64,000 nt of DNA from Echinicola vietnamensis DSM 17526 (GCF_000325705.1 NC_019904.1:2041001-2105000); one strand, 5' to 3'. Shown: positions 27,856 through 38,123, numbered from the stretch's first letter. The notes: a model not told the origin generated them from the letters alone. Program-made: numbers and translations.

Positions 27856-28956
27856 ATGATAGAGGTTAAAACGGAGGAAAAAATAAAAGAGGGATCGATA
27901 TACGGACAGATCACTTCTTTAGGACATGAGCAATTGGTCATCTGCTATGATGAACCTACCGGTTTGAAGGCCATTATTGGCGTTCACAATACGGTACTTG
28001 GGCCTGCATTGGGCGGTACCAGGATGTGGAATTATACTTCCGAGCAGGAGGCCATTACGGATGTGTTGCGCCTTTCGAGGGGGATGACCTTCAAGGCTGC
28101 TATTTCCGGTTTGAACATCGGGGGTGGTAAGGCCGTGATCATAGGTGATCCCAAGCTCAAAAGTGAGGCCTTTCTTAGAAGGTTTGGACGGTTTGTAGAG
28201 AGTCTCGGTGGTCGGTATATCACTGCCGAAGATGTAAACATGAAGACGAGGGACATGGAGTACATTGCCATGGAGACGTCCCATGTAACCGGGCTTCCAG
28301 AAATCCACGGTGGAGGTGGTGATCCTTCTCCCGTAACTGCTTACGGCGCATATTTGGGAATGAAGGCGTCTGCTAAAAAAGCCTTTGGAACCGATGCTTT
28401 GAAAGGAAAAAAAGTGGCCGTTCAGGGGATTGGTCAAGTGGGAAGGCATTTGATCGATCATTTGGTAAAAGAAGGCGCTGAAATTTATGTGACCGATATT
28501 TTTGAAGACCGGCTGAAAGAAGTGGCGACAGCTACCGGTGCTACGGTTGTGGCCCCGGATGAAATCTATGATGTAAACATGGATATTTATGCTCCTTGCG
28601 CGTTGGGTGCGACGGTTAACGATAAGACGATCGATCGGTTGAAATGCTCGGTGATTGCTGGTGCGGCAAACAACCAGCTGGAAGATGAGCAGAAGCATGG
28701 ACAGTTGTTGTTGGAAAAAGGAGTGGTGTATGCACCGGACTTTTTGATCAATGCAGGTGGACTGATTAATGTCTATGCGGAATACCTGGGTGGATACAAT
28801 AGGGAAGCAGCCTATCAACAGGCAGAAAAAATCTATGACACTTGTTTGGCCATTCTTAACAAATCAGAGAAAGAGCGTATTCCTGCACAGCAAGCAGCGA
28901 TCGAACTGGCTTGGAACAGGATCCAGAGCATCGGAAAGGTGAAGTCATCTTATTAA
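27856..28956 (+). CDS. Leucine dehydrogenase (Glu/Leu/Phe/Val dehydrogenase family)
   Basis: This 366-residue cytoplasmic enzyme deaminates branched-chain amino acids to 2-oxoacids with NAD. The catalytic segment GLNIGGGKAVIIGDPK is near 85-100, and the dinucleotide loop VQGIGQVGRHLIDHL follows near 190. Length (about 365) matches leucine dehydrogenases and is shorter than glutamate dehydrogenases (about 420-450). Its product is what the fused E1 dehydrogenase at 19.5 kb would use if that enzyme is branched-chain specific. It is a single-gene unit with its own promoter element and terminator. Confidence 0.92.
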   Translation: MIEVKTEEKIKEGSIYGQITSLGHEQLVICYDEPTGLKAIIGVHNTVLGPALGGTRMWNYTSEQEAITDVLRLSRGMTFKAAISGLNIGGGKAVIIGDPKLKSEAFLRRFGRFVESLGGRYITAEDVNMKTRDMEYIAMETSHVTGLPEIHGGGGDPSPVTAYGAYLGMKASAKKAFGTDALKGKKVAVQGIGQVGRHLIDHLVKEGAEIYVTDIFEDRLKEVATATGATVVAPDEIYDVNMDIYAPCALGATVNDKTIDRLKCSVIAGAANNQLEDEQKHGQLLLEKGVVYAPDFLINAGGLINVYAEYLGGYNREAAYQQAEKIYDTCLAILNKSEKERIPAQQAAIELAWNRIQSIGKVKSSY

Positions 28957-28984
28957 AAGATTATTGAAATATTAACTCTTTTAG

Positions 28985-29030
28985 AAACCAAATGCAATGG
29001 AACATAAATTCCGTGCATTTGGTTTTTTTA
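28985..29030 (+). terminator. Rho-independent terminator after leucine dehydrogenase
   Basis: The arms AAACCAAATGCA and TGCATTTGGTTT pair perfectly, with further inner pairing (GGAA with TTCC), and a T-run follows. The likely nusB promoter (TAACTTTG at 29036-29043) lies directly after it. Confidence 0.9.
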
Positions 29031-29035
29031 TTTAA

Positions 29036-29043
29036 TAACTTTG
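29036..29043 (+). promoter_or_regulatory. -7 promoter element for the nusB operon
   Basis: TAACTTTG followed by CAC fits the Bacteroidota -7 pattern and leaves a leader of about 75 nt before nusB. The only nearby TTTG (29018) is spaced 14 nt, shorter than usual. Confidence 0.5.
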
Positions 29044-29122
29044 CACTTAACCAAACAGTGGGGGCGCCATAGAGGTCCTTGCTGATAAACCAAATCAAAA
29101 TTACGTTCTTTATATTCAGGTA

Positions 29123-30307
29123 ATGTTAAACAGAAGAATTCTTAGAGTCAAGGCTTTCCAAAGTTTGTATGCTTACGAGCAGTGCAAGGCTTCCAATCTC
29201 AATCTAGCCAAGGATTATGTCAGAGATGCGTTTCAGCCTGACCTGAACAGCATGGAAGTGCAGGATAAGGGTCAACTGCGGAAGGATGCCGAAGAGACCA
29301 TCACCCTTTTTTCCAAAAACCTGAACAATAAAGCGTTGATTGCTTCCGGGGATTATGCCACCAAGGTAAAATCAGAAGCCATCAAGGCCATCAATCTCTA
29401 CCATCAGAAAAACCAAAAGGATTTGGATTTTCTGCGCAACAACATGGTGGATGCGGCCGAGCATATTCCAGCACTTTACCTTTTGGCGATTCAGATCCTT
29501 GTCGGTTTCAGTGAGCACGTTCAGCGGGAGTATGACCGCAAGCGGAAGCTGAACCAAGAGCAGGTCTCCTCCGTTAGTGGAGAGCTGAATTTGGCAAATA
29601 ACAAAGTCATTGATTATTTGAAAGGAGCTCCGGCTTTTACGACGGCCAGTATACGTCAGCAGGCCGATGTGGAAGATCTGGAAATGGAAATCCAAGAGTG
29701 GTATCGTGAGTACGTAAAACCTTGGGAGCGCTATCAAGAATACATGCAGCTGAGTGAGCCGACCATGGAAGAGGATCTTGATATTTTAATGGATTTGACC
29801 AAGAAGATTCTTTTTAAAACAGATGCTATTTTAAGCCTTTTTTCAGAGAAAGACCTTAGTTGGACCGAAAACAAGGCCGTGGTAAGAAGTTTGGCGATCA
29901 AGGTACTTAAGAATGTACTGGAAGCAGAAAATCAGGAGGAATACAGCCTTCCTGAAATTGCGATAAACTGGGAAGAGGATAAGGAATTTTTTCAAAATAT
30001 CTTTAACTTGACCATTGAAAACGACGAGGCAAATAGGGCTTTGATCGCAGAAAAGACCAAGAATTGGGATATCGAGCGAATCGCCTCTACGGATAAGATT
30101 ATCATTTCAATGGCGGTCACAGAGATGTTATTTTTTCCAAGTATCCCTGTGAAAGTAACCATCAATGAGTATATTGATATTTCAAAAACGTACAGTACGC
30201 CTAAAAGTAAGCAATTTGTCAACGGTTTACTAGATGTATTAGCCAAAGAGCTAACCGATCAGGGAAAAATCCGTAAAAGTGGCAGAGGGCTTTTGGACAA
30301 CAAATAA
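29123..30307 (+). CDS. nusB: Transcription antitermination factor NusB, long form
   Basis: The protein has 394 residues; classical NusB has about 140. The NusB fold is at the C-terminal end (about 260-385: DWSIERIASTDKIIISMAVTE-like stretch, then FPSIPVKVTINEYIDISKTY and KQFVNGLLDVLAKEL). The start MLNRRILRVKAFQSLYAYEQ matches the first NusB helix, so the extra residues form a large helical insertion in between. This long form is typical of Bacteroidota. NusB with S10 supports antitermination on rRNA operons. It leads the run nusB, ytxH, DUF1573, yajC, ybbR, coaE. Confidence 0.9.
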   Translation: MLNRRILRVKAFQSLYAYEQCKASNLNLAKDYVRDAFQPDLNSMEVQDKGQLRKDAEETITLFSKNLNNKALIASGDYATKVKSEAIKAINLYHQKNQKDLDFLRNNMVDAAEHIPALYLLAIQILVGFSEHVQREYDRKRKLNQEQVSSVSGELNLANNKVIDYLKGAPAFTTASIRQQADVEDLEMEIQEWYREYVKPWERYQEYMQLSEPTMEEDLDILMDLTKKILFKTDAILSLFSEKDLSWTENKAVVRSLAIKVLKNVLEAENQEEYSLPEIAINWEEDKEFFQNIFNLTIENDEANRALIAEKTKNWDIERIASTDKIIISMAVTEMLFFPSIPVKVTINEYIDISKTYSTPKSKQFVNGLLDVLAKELTDQGKIRKSGRGLLDNK

Positions 30308-30320
30308 ACATTATTTAACT

Positions 30321-30623
30321 ATGAGCAAACAGAGTAATTCGATTTTGGCTTTTGTACTCGGTGCTGGTGTAGGTGCGGCATTCGGGGTTTTATTTGCACC
30401 TGATTCCGGTAACAATACCAGGGATAAGCTGTCCTATCAACTGTCAAAATACAAGGCAGAGCTGGAGGATATTATCAAGGACTTGGTAGAAGGGAAAGAC
30501 CTTCCGCTAAATGAGGCGAAGTCTGAAGGTAAAAAGGTAATCACAGACGCGAAAAACAAAGCAGAAAACCTGCTGACCGATGTCAATAAGCTTATTGACC
30601 AGATCAATAAAGAAAATAACTAA
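30321..30623 (+). CDS. YtxH domain protein
   Basis: This 100-residue protein starts at MSKQSNSILAFVLGAGVGAA; an earlier ATG at 30279 inside nusB is less likely. One glycine-rich membrane segment (about 7-27) ends in FGVLFAPDSGNNTRDKL, the YtxH signature. A long amphipathic, coiled-coil-like helix follows. Function is unknown; members are often linked to general stress. The start is 13 nt after the nusB stop, so it is in the same operon. Confidence 0.85.
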   Translation: MSKQSNSILAFVLGAGVGAAFGVLFAPDSGNNTRDKLSYQLSKYKAELEDIIKDLVEGKDLPLNEAKSEGKKVITDAKNKAENLLTDVNKLIDQINKENN

Positions 30624-30635
30624 CCAGTTTCAGTT

Positions 30636-31172
30636 ATGAAATATTCATTCTTGCCTGCAATATTACTTGCAGGTTCTCTTTTTGTGGGAAGTTGTGACAG
30701 CAAAAACAAGGAGAAAATAGAGGAGTTGGAGCAGAAAATCGCCCAGCTGGAGCAAAATCAAGCCGCCCAGCCTCGGCAACCCTCCAACGTACAGAGCGTG
30801 GCCCAAATAGATCCGTCTTCATTGGGCAAATTTAAATTTGATGACATGCAGTTTGACTTTGGTACCATTGACCAAGGCAAAGTAGTAGAGCATACGTTTA
30901 CCTTCACCAATGACGGGCAGTCTCCATTGATTATTTCCAATGTACAGGCCTCATGCGGGTGTACCACGCCCGATTGGAGCAAGCAACCTGTCAAACCGGG
31001 TGAAGAGGGACATGTAAAGGTCAGGTTTAATTCCGCACATAAATCCGGTGCGCAAAGCCCCACGGTGACCATTACGGCCAATACCTCTCCAAGCATCACC
31101 AAGCTTAAACTAAAAGGAACCGTAAATACAAACAGTACAGCCAGCAATGTAGCTGGTCCAGTGAAAAAGTAA
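30636..31172 (+). CDS. DUF1573 lipoprotein
   Basis: This 178-residue lipoprotein has signal MKYSFLPAILLAGSLFVGSC, with the lipobox cysteine at residue 20. A short coiled coil follows (about 25-45, KEKIEELEQKIAQLEQN). The DUF1573 immunoglobulin-like domain has the signature FDFGTIDQGKVVEHTFTFTN and ASCGCTTPDWS. The biochemical role is unknown. It sits 12 nt after ytxH and 2 nt before yajC. Confidence 0.88.
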   Translation: MKYSFLPAILLAGSLFVGSCDSKNKEKIEELEQKIAQLEQNQAAQPRQPSNVQSVAQIDPSSLGKFKFDDMQFDFGTIDQGKVVEHTFTFTNDGQSPLIISNVQASCGCTTPDWSKQPVKPGEEGHVKVRFNSAHKSGAQSPTVTITANTSPSITKLKLKGTVNTNSTASNVAGPVKK

Positions 31173-31174
31173 CC

Positions 31175-31495
31175 ATGACCAATACAATTTTATTACAAGC
31201 ACAAGGAGCCGGAGGCAGCGGCATTATGGGGCAAGTATTCCTTTTTGGAGGAATTATCCTGATTATGTATTTCTTTATGATCAGGCCTCAGCAAAAGAAA
31301 CAAAAAGACGCCAAGAACTTTATAGAGTCCATCAAAAAGGGCGACCAAGTGGTGACCATTGGAGGTATCCATGGAAAAGTATATGCCATAGAAGGTGAAA
31401 CTGTCCTGATTGAACTGGACAAAGGCTTGAAAATCAAAGTGGAAAAATCAGCCGTATCAGCGGAGTTTTCAAAAAAATCCAGCGGAACTAAATAG
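31175..31495 (+). CDS. yajC: Preprotein translocase subunit YajC
   Basis: This 106-residue membrane protein has one helix (about 18-38) ending in the family motif YFFMIRPQQKKQKDAK. It then has GDQVVTIGGIHGKV and a small beta domain. YajC binds SecDF and supports protein export through SecYEG. The secD/F genes are not in the window. It is 2 nt after the DUF1573 gene and 9 nt before the ybbR-like gene. Confidence 0.95.
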   Translation: MTNTILLQAQGAGGSGIMGQVFLFGGIILIMYFFMIRPQQKKQKDAKNFIESIKKGDQVVTIGGIHGKVYAIEGETVLIELDKGLKIKVEKSAVSAEFSKKSSGTK

Positions 31496-31504
31496 GACGG
31501 GGTC

Positions 31505-32476
31505 TTGAACAGGTTTCAAAAATACTTCGGAAAGTTAAAGAAAAATAAAACTTCTGATATCAAAGTGGTGGTCCTCTGCGTTATAGCGGCCACCACTTTT
31601 TGGGTTTTAAATGCCCTCAATAAGGATAATTACGTGACGGTGGTGGATTATCCGATTGCTTTTCAATATAATGCAGAGGAGTACATGGCCATCGAGGACT
31701 TGCCTTCTGAGATAAGGATTGAAATCAATGGCAATGGCTGGGACCTTTTTCGAAAATATTTCAAATTCAATGTAACGCCCTTTAATATTGAGCTGACCAA
31801 TCCTGATGAACGTAATTATTTGCTCTCATCTGAATACAGGCGCAATCTGGCGGAGATCTTGGAGCCGACCAGTCTGGTGGCTGTTTTAACTGACAGTTTG
31901 AAGTTTGACTTTGATAGGATTGTGGAGCATGAAACGGAAATTGTGCTGGATACCGGAGGGATGACATTGGCCCCTCACCATCAGTTTGGGGGAGACCTTT
32001 CGTGGGATCCTGCTACGGTGGTTTTAAAGGGTGCCGAGAGTAAAGTAGCGGAACTGGGAGAGGAGTTGGTGCTTACCCTTGAAGAAACCGATATAGAGGA
32101 TGATTTTGACCAATATGTTCCCTTGATACTTCCTGAGCGGTACCACTCACTGGTAAGTGTAACGCCCAAGACTGTTCATGTGCAATTTGAAGTGGTGGCT
32201 TTTTTGGAGGGGAATAAACGCTTGAAGCTGAAAAAGGTTAACTTTCCAGAAAACGTAACCCTTGATAATGAGCTCAATTCGGTTTTAATGACCTATCGAG
32301 TGGATGAAAGAGAGGTTCAGTCATTGCGGGAACTGGAGCTGGAAGCGGTCGTCGATTATCGGAAAAGGAATCGGGAAGACAGTACCGTGGTGCTGGAGGT
32401 AAAAGGAATGCCTGACTATATTACCTCCGTAGAGGTGGAGCCAAACACATTTAAGTTATTATATGCAGAACCATAA
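31505..32476 (+). CDS. YbbR/CdaR-like membrane protein
   Basis: This 323-residue protein starts at TTG (read MNRFQKYFGKLKKNKTSDIK). The next ATG is about 60 codons on and would remove the membrane helix, so TTG is preferred. One helix at about 22-40 anchors it, and YbbR-type repeats make up the extracytoplasmic part. In Firmicutes the homologue CdaR controls the c-di-AMP cyclase CdaA. Here no cdaA is adjacent, so the partner is unknown. Its end overlaps coaE by 14 nt. Confidence 0.82.
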   Translation: MNRFQKYFGKLKKNKTSDIKVVVLCVIAATTFWVLNALNKDNYVTVVDYPIAFQYNAEEYMAIEDLPSEIRIEINGNGWDLFRKYFKFNVTPFNIELTNPDERNYLLSSEYRRNLAEILEPTSLVAVLTDSLKFDFDRIVEHETEIVLDTGGMTLAPHHQFGGDLSWDPATVVLKGAESKVAELGEELVLTLEETDIEDDFDQYVPLILPERYHSLVSVTPKTVHVQFEVVAFLEGNKRLKLKKVNFPENVTLDNELNSVLMTYRVDEREVQSLRELELEAVVDYRKRNREDSTVVLEVKGMPDYITSVEVEPNTFKLLYAEP

Positions 32477-33068
32477 GCCCTTACTGGTCGGGATTACTGG
32501 AGGTATTGGAGCAGGAAAGACCACGGCCGCCAAAATTTTTCAAACGCTGGGGATTCCGGTGTACTATGCAGATGACCGTGCCAAATGGTTGATGGCAAAT
32601 TCCCCTTCGCTAAAGGAGCAAATTGCTGCGCAGTTTGGGAAGGAGGCTTACCATGAAGACGGGACCCTGAACAGGCCCTTTTTGGCTGGGAAAGTGTTTT
32701 CAGATCCCGAACAGACCAAACGCATCAATGGACTGGTGCATCCTGCTGTAAAGGATGATTTTGAAGCTTGGGCAGCACGACAAGATGCCCCGTATGTGCT
32801 GAAGGAAGCTGCTTTGCTTTTTGAGACCGGTTCCTATCAGGATTTGGATCATGTCATTCATGTTTTTGCCCCTGTGGATTTAAGGATTTCGCGGGTGTTG
32901 TCCAGGGATGCCCATCGATCAAGGGAGCAGGTTCTGGCCATTATGGAGCGGCAATGGTCCGATACCCAAAAAAATAAACAGGCCGATTTTACGATCTCTA
33001 ATAAGGAAAATCAAATGTTGATTCCTCAAGTGATGAAAGTTCACAAGGCATTGTCCGAGAAAGCCTGA
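32463..33068 (+). CDS. coaE: Dephospho-CoA kinase
   Basis: This 201-residue enzyme makes coenzyme A by phosphorylating the 3'-hydroxyl of dephospho-CoA with ATP. The P-loop is GITGGIGAGKTT at about 8-19. The CoA-site motifs VYYADDRAKWLM and the lid RQWSDTQKNKQADFTISN are typical. It is the last gene of the nusB run, and it converges with a small conserved hypothetical gene 28 nt away. Confidence 0.95.
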   Translation: MQNHKPLLVGITGGIGAGKTTAAKIFQTLGIPVYYADDRAKWLMANSPSLKEQIAAQFGKEAYHEDGTLNRPFLAGKVFSDPEQTKRINGLVHPAVKDDFEAWAARQDAPYVLKEAALLFETGSYQDLDHVIHVFAPVDLRISRVLSRDAHRSREQVLAIMERQWSDTQKNKQADFTISNKENQMLIPQVMKVHKALSEKA

Positions 33069-33096
33069 GAAAAAGATGTCCGGAACAGGCAGTTGG

Positions 33097-33339
33097 TTAG
33101 ATGTTAAGGTTGATCTGGTCAAGGTAAAATTTCATTCGGGTATGGTCTTGATTCAGAAAATCGATCTTGTCGATCTTGTCCAGTTTATGGTTGTAGAAAA
33201 CCTCAATGTATTCATTGTCGAGAAGGTATAAATTCACCTTATGTGCATAATACCTGATCCCTACTACGAAAGTCCCTTCCGTATAGAGTTTATGGATCTT
33301 TTTATGCAAAGGTAGTTTTTTGAACTCTTCTCTAATCAT
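33097..33339 (-). CDS. Small conserved-looking hypothetical protein
   Basis: The 80-residue product begins MIREEFKKLPLHKKIHKLYTEG and is rich in Lys, Tyr and Ile, with likely beta strands (TFVVGIRYYAHKVNLYLLDN). There is no signal peptide or membrane segment. The composition is like a real gene and I recall similar short proteins in Cytophagales, but no function is known. It is convergent to coaE and divergent from the NlpC/P60 gene. Confidence 0.65.
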   Translation of the reverse strand: MIREEFKKLPLHKKIHKLYTEGTFVVGIRYYAHKVNLYLLDNEYIEVFYNHKLDKIDKIDFLNQDHTRMKFYLDQINLNI

Positions 33340-33518
33340 CTTGTAGTCAGTGTATTGGGGTGGTTTCTTTTCAAGAAGCTATAAAGCTATAAACCTAATG
33401 TTTGAAGTTCAAGTTTCACGGTGGGATAATTTATTTACATTTTTGGAAATATCCCTTTTTGTACAAAAGTTGCATCATGGCCAAGACTTAACTATTATTG
33501 AGAAAATTTGAAATCTTC

Positions 33519-34010
33519 ATGAGTCAGTATTCGGTCCGACGTCCAAAGATCTCCCTGGTTATTATTTGCTCGCTATGGGTTGCCATGGCTTTGAGCTCCT
33601 GTTCGGCTTCAAAAAAAGCATACCGTAAAAATGTCAACACGGTCATCCAAACGGCCAAATCCTATCGGGGGACCCCTTACCGCTATGGAGGTACCACACG
33701 GTCAGGCATGGACTGCTCGGCCCTGCTTTACCTGTCCTTTCAGCGCGCAGGCATTCAGCTTCCCCGAAGCTCATCAGCACAAAGTAAAGTAGGGAAGAAA
33801 GTTCCCAAGCGAAAATTGGAAAAAGGGGATGTGGTGTTTTTTGCCACTGGAAGGAGAAAGAACAAGGTGACCCATGCGGGCATTGTGACGGATAAGGGAA
33901 GGCGAGGCGTTCAATTTATCCATTCTTCCTCCTCTTTGGGTGTCACGGAGGATAATTTGGCCTCACCCTACTGGAAACCAAGGTTTGTCAGGGCAAGGAG
34001 GTATTTTTAG
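33519..34010 (+). CDS. NlpC/P60 (C40) peptidoglycan endopeptidase, lipoprotein
   Basis: This 163-residue protein is counted from the ATG of MSQYSVRRPK; a TTG seven codons earlier is also open. The signal ends in a lipobox, ALSSCSAS. The catalytic cysteine is in GMDCSALLYLSFQRAG, the histidine is in VTHAGIVTD, and the third polar residue follows in VQFIHSSSS. These enzymes cut peptide stems of peptidoglycan. It is a compact single-domain member with no SH3 part. Confidence 0.9.
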   Translation: MSQYSVRRPKISLVIICSLWVAMALSSCSASKKAYRKNVNTVIQTAKSYRGTPYRYGGTTRSGMDCSALLYLSFQRAGIQLPRSSSAQSKVGKKVPKRKLEKGDVVFFATGRRKNKVTHAGIVTDKGRRGVQFIHSSSSLGVTEDNLASPYWKPRFVRARRYF

Positions 34011-34126
34011 CCAGGAATAACCCTGGTTAGGAGAGGGACGTTTGGAGAAGGGATGTTTGTTCATTAATTTTTAGGGAATTAGCAAAAAGAAAATGCCAAT
34101 AAAGTGGATTAATTTTTAAAACATCC

Positions 34127-34156
34127 TTTGGTATTAATCTTTATTAGTTAATTTTG
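34127..34156 (+). promoter_or_regulatory. Bacteroidota-type promoter for atpD
   Basis: TTTG at 34127-34130, an 18-nt spacer, and TAATTTTG at 34149-34156, followed by C. The leader before atpD would be about 42 nt. Confidence 0.7.
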
Positions 34157-34196
34157 CAGTCGAATAATAGTAATGCATTAATTCCTTTTACATTAA

Positions 34197-35708
<1,512 letters not shown>

Positions 35709-35733
35709 TTATTCCCACTGTAATGAGGGGCAC

Positions 35734-35783
35734 AAATCACAGGAAATGAGCATATTCGTCAGCTCATTCCTGTGATTTTTTAA
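35734..35783 (+). terminator. Terminator-like hairpin between atpD and atpC
   Basis: The 18-nt arm AAATCACAGGAAATGAGC (35734-35751) pairs perfectly with 35762-35779, across a 10-nt loop, and is followed by TTTTTT overlap. It has the form of an intrinsic terminator but lies inside what should be a two-gene operon, 11 nt before atpC. Confidence 0.85.
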
Positions 35784-35793
35784 CACCAAACTA

Positions 35794-36048
35794 ATGGTAG
35801 ACATGCATTTAGAAATCATAACACCAGACAAAAAGGTATTTCAAGGAGAGGTTTCGGAAGCAACATTTCCTGGCGCTTCAGGTGCTTTCCAAGTGTTGAA
35901 AAACCACGCTCCTGTAGTATCTGCACTGGCAAAAGGAACGGTCTCTTATACCACTAATGACGGTAAACAGTCCTTAGAAGTGGATGGAGGCGTAGTGGAA
36001 GTGAGAGAAAATGAAATCGTCCTGCTCGCTGAAAAGGTGCTGGATTGA
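35794..36048 (+). CDS. atpC: ATP synthase F1 subunit epsilon, short form
   Basis: The 84-residue product keeps only the N-terminal beta-sandwich (MHLEIITPDKKVFQGEVSEATFPG through EVRENEIVLLAEKV). It lacks the C-terminal helical hairpin that inhibits ATP hydrolysis in longer forms of about 135 residues. The start may also be at 35803 (MHLEII). The short form is usual in Bacteroidota. It would link the F1 rotor to the c-ring. It lies after the hairpin that follows atpD and is closed by its own terminator. Confidence 0.92.
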   Translation: MVDMHLEIITPDKKVFQGEVSEATFPGASGAFQVLKNHAPVVSALAKGTVSYTTNDGKQSLEVDGGVVEVRENEIVLLAEKVLD

Positions 36049-36070
36049 TCCAAGAATAATGATATGAATG

Positions 36071-36101
36071 AAAGCGAACCAGCAATGGTTCGCTTTTTTT
36101 T
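36071..36101 (+). terminator. Rho-independent terminator after atpC
   Basis: AAAGCGAACCA pairs with TGGTTCGCTTT over a 4-nt loop and a run of T follows, 22 nt after the stop. Confidence 0.9.
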
Positions 36102-36162
36102 ATTTTCAAAAGGAACTGTAATAAAGGAACTAACCCTTTCCATATTAAACGTGTCTTAATGT

Positions 36163-37371
36163 TTACTTGAAAACCACTTCGATGAGAAAATTACTTTCTT
36201 TATCAGTGCCGATTTGCGGCTTAAATGGACTTCCTTCTAATAACAGGTATTCTTCCAGAATCCAACCTTGCAATACGCCAATAAAGGCTTTTTTTCCGGC
36301 ATCAAACGCCAGATAGGGTAGTAACGCTATCTTGAACCGCTCTGTTTCTACTAGTGAATGGGCTGAGACAATTGATTCTTTTTTTCTTTTATCGTACAGC
36401 GATATGAATCGCTTATGCTTCTCATCGAAAGATGAAAACATGATAATATCCTGTGATTCGTTCCATGCTCCACTAAATCCAGCATACCCTTCATAAACCT
36501 TGGCTTTATCTTGGAAAGGAATACTGATGTCAGAGATGAGCTTGACGTTTGGAAGGAAAATTTCTTCCTCGTAATTATCGGGGAGTGGATTTGGCTGATA
36601 ATCTAATTTAAACCGTTTGGCAAGTTGTTGATTGGGCAGAACATCGTAGATATAGGGGTTATAGTTTTGGTAAAACCGGATGCTGTCTTTTACTTTCCAA
36701 AACGGATTCAGCGGACTTGTAATCAGGGCTTCATTTAATCCTTCAGGATAAGGAAGTGCGATGGCTTGCAGGTTAAATTTGCCGTTTAAAAATCCTACCT
36801 TATAGTTTTTTCCTTCGAAGGGGCCGTTGTATCCGCTATATTCATTGTAGGCCAGATAGCCGCCGTTCTTTAGTGGGGAGATGTTAGAAAAGATGATTGA
36901 TGGAGAAGTTTTAAAGGTGCTGTCAGGTTCAAATTGCTCATTATAAACCACCACTTTTTTAAGGGAGTAATCATAAACCTCTAGCGTTCCCGTATGATTG
37001 ATCCAGCAATCGTTTAGCTGATTTATTTCCAAGGGCCCATTGCCAAGAGGGATAAGGTTTTTGATAAAATTGCCTTTTTTGTCATAAAGAAAAGCTTGAT
37101 TGGTTTCATGTCTGTCTATAACGATATAGTGGTCAGGCCCGATCAGTATCTTTCCCACCATACCCAAATGGTTTCCCTCGGTTTCTTCGAGTCGGGATAT
37201 GGTGACGTTTTTGATCCTATTGGAAATGTCTACGGTGTCTTTTACCTCATTTGTGTTGATGACAATATTTTGTAGCCCGTCTTCTTCAGTTTTCGCTTGT
37301 TTTTTTGTGCATGAAAATATGAAGAAGGCCATGAGGGTAGCCAAAAATGGAAAGTGTTGTGTAAAAATCAT
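36163..37371 (-). CDS. 6-bladed beta-propeller lipoprotein
   Basis: This 402-residue protein has a lipobox signal, MIFTQHFPFLATLMAFFIFSC, with cysteine at residue 21. The body fits the Bacteroidota 6-bladed beta-propeller family (PF17170): repeated aromatic strands such as DHYIVIDRHETNQAFLYDKK, GNFIKNLIPLGNGPLEI and LEVYDYSLKKVVVYNE. These proteins have no known reaction. It begins 17 nt after the stop of glpF, so it is probably the last gene of the glycerol operon. That makes a surface glycerol- or lipid-related role possible, but this is only inference from position. Confidence 0.8.
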   Translation of the reverse strand: MIFTQHFPFLATLMAFFIFSCTKKQAKTEEDGLQNIVINTNEVKDTVDISNRIKNVTISRLEETEGNHLGMVGKILIGPDHYIVIDRHETNQAFLYDKKGNFIKNLIPLGNGPLEINQLNDCWINHTGTLEVYDYSLKKVVVYNEQFEPDSTFKTSPSIIFSNISPLKNGGYLAYNEYSGYNGPFEGKNYKVGFLNGKFNLQAIALPYPEGLNEALITSPLNPFWKVKDSIRFYQNYNPYIYDVLPNQQLAKRFKLDYQPNPLPDNYEEEIFLPNVKLISDISIPFQDKAKVYEGYAGFSGAWNESQDIIMFSSFDEKHKRFISLYDKRKKESIVSAHSLVETERFKIALLPYLAFDAGKKAFIGVLQGWILEEYLLLEGSPFKPQIGTDKESNFLIEVVFK

Positions 37372-37388
37372 ATGAGGTTAAGTCGTCG

Positions 37389-38123
37389 TTAGGATCCTAA
37401 AATAAGAAATGTGGCGGCAGCCAATGAGGCTCCCATGAGAGGGCCTACTATCGGCACCCAGCTGTATGCCCAGTCACTGCTTCCCTTGCCCTTTATGGGT
37501 AAAAATTGATGGGCAAGCCGTGGACCAAGGTCCCGTGCAGGGTTGATGGCATAGCCAGTGGTCCCCCCTAATGCCAATCCAATCACCCATACCAGTAACG
37601 CCACAGGTAATGCACCCAAGGCACCCAAACCAATAGGGGTATTGTTTGGATCCTCCAGGTTGGCACCGGTGGAATAAAGAATTACCAATATCAAGACAAA
37701 GGTGCCAACCACTTCCGAAAGGAAGTTTGAGGAGAGGTTTCGAATGGCTGGAGCTGTTGCGAATGGTGCGAATTTCAGGTTGGGGTCATCCGTAAGGTCG
37801 AAATGATCCTTGTATATCAGCCAAGCCAAAGATGATCCAGCACCGGCCCCTAAGATTTGTGCGAGCACATAACCCGGTACCAATGACCATTCAAATAATC
37901 CTGCTACAGCCAAACCAACACTGACAGCAGGATTAAGGTGCGCACCACTGTAAGGGCCAGCGACCACCACCCCGATAAACACTCCGAGTGCCCAAGCCGT
38001 AGTAATGACGATCCAACCGCTATTGTTTCCCTTGGTTTGTTTCAGGACGACATTGGCGACGACACCAGCCCCCATGAGTAGGAGTAGGCCTGTACCTATG
38101 AATTCAGCAATGTATATGTTCAT
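37389..38123 (-). CDS. glpF: Glycerol facilitator / aquaporin (MIP family)
   Basis: This 244-residue channel has six membrane helices and the two NPA boxes HLNPAVSVG (about 64-72) and INPARDLGPR (about 198-207). The aspartate after the second NPA box (NPARD) marks the glycerol-conducting branch. It lets glycerol cross the inner membrane. It lies 119 nt after glpK and just before the propeller lipoprotein gene, all on the minus strand, and forms the glpD-glpK-glpF set. Confidence 0.93.
   Translation of the reverse strand: MNIYIAEFIGTGLLLLMGAGVVANVVLKQTKGNNSGWIVITTAWALGVFIGVVVAGPYSGAHLNPAVSVGLAVAGLFEWSLVPGYVLAQILGAGAGSSLAWLIYKDHFDLTDDPNLKFAPFATAPAIRNLSSNFLSEVVGTFVLILVILYSTGANLEDPNNTPIGLGALGALPVALLVWVIGLALGGTTGYAINPARDLGPRLAHQFLPIKGKGSSDWAYSWVPIVGPLMGASLAAATFLILGS

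Noticed and set aside
33498..33518. TTG start for the NlpC/P60 lipoprotein
   Set aside because: The ATG at 33519 gives a normal lipoprotein signal without the extra residues.
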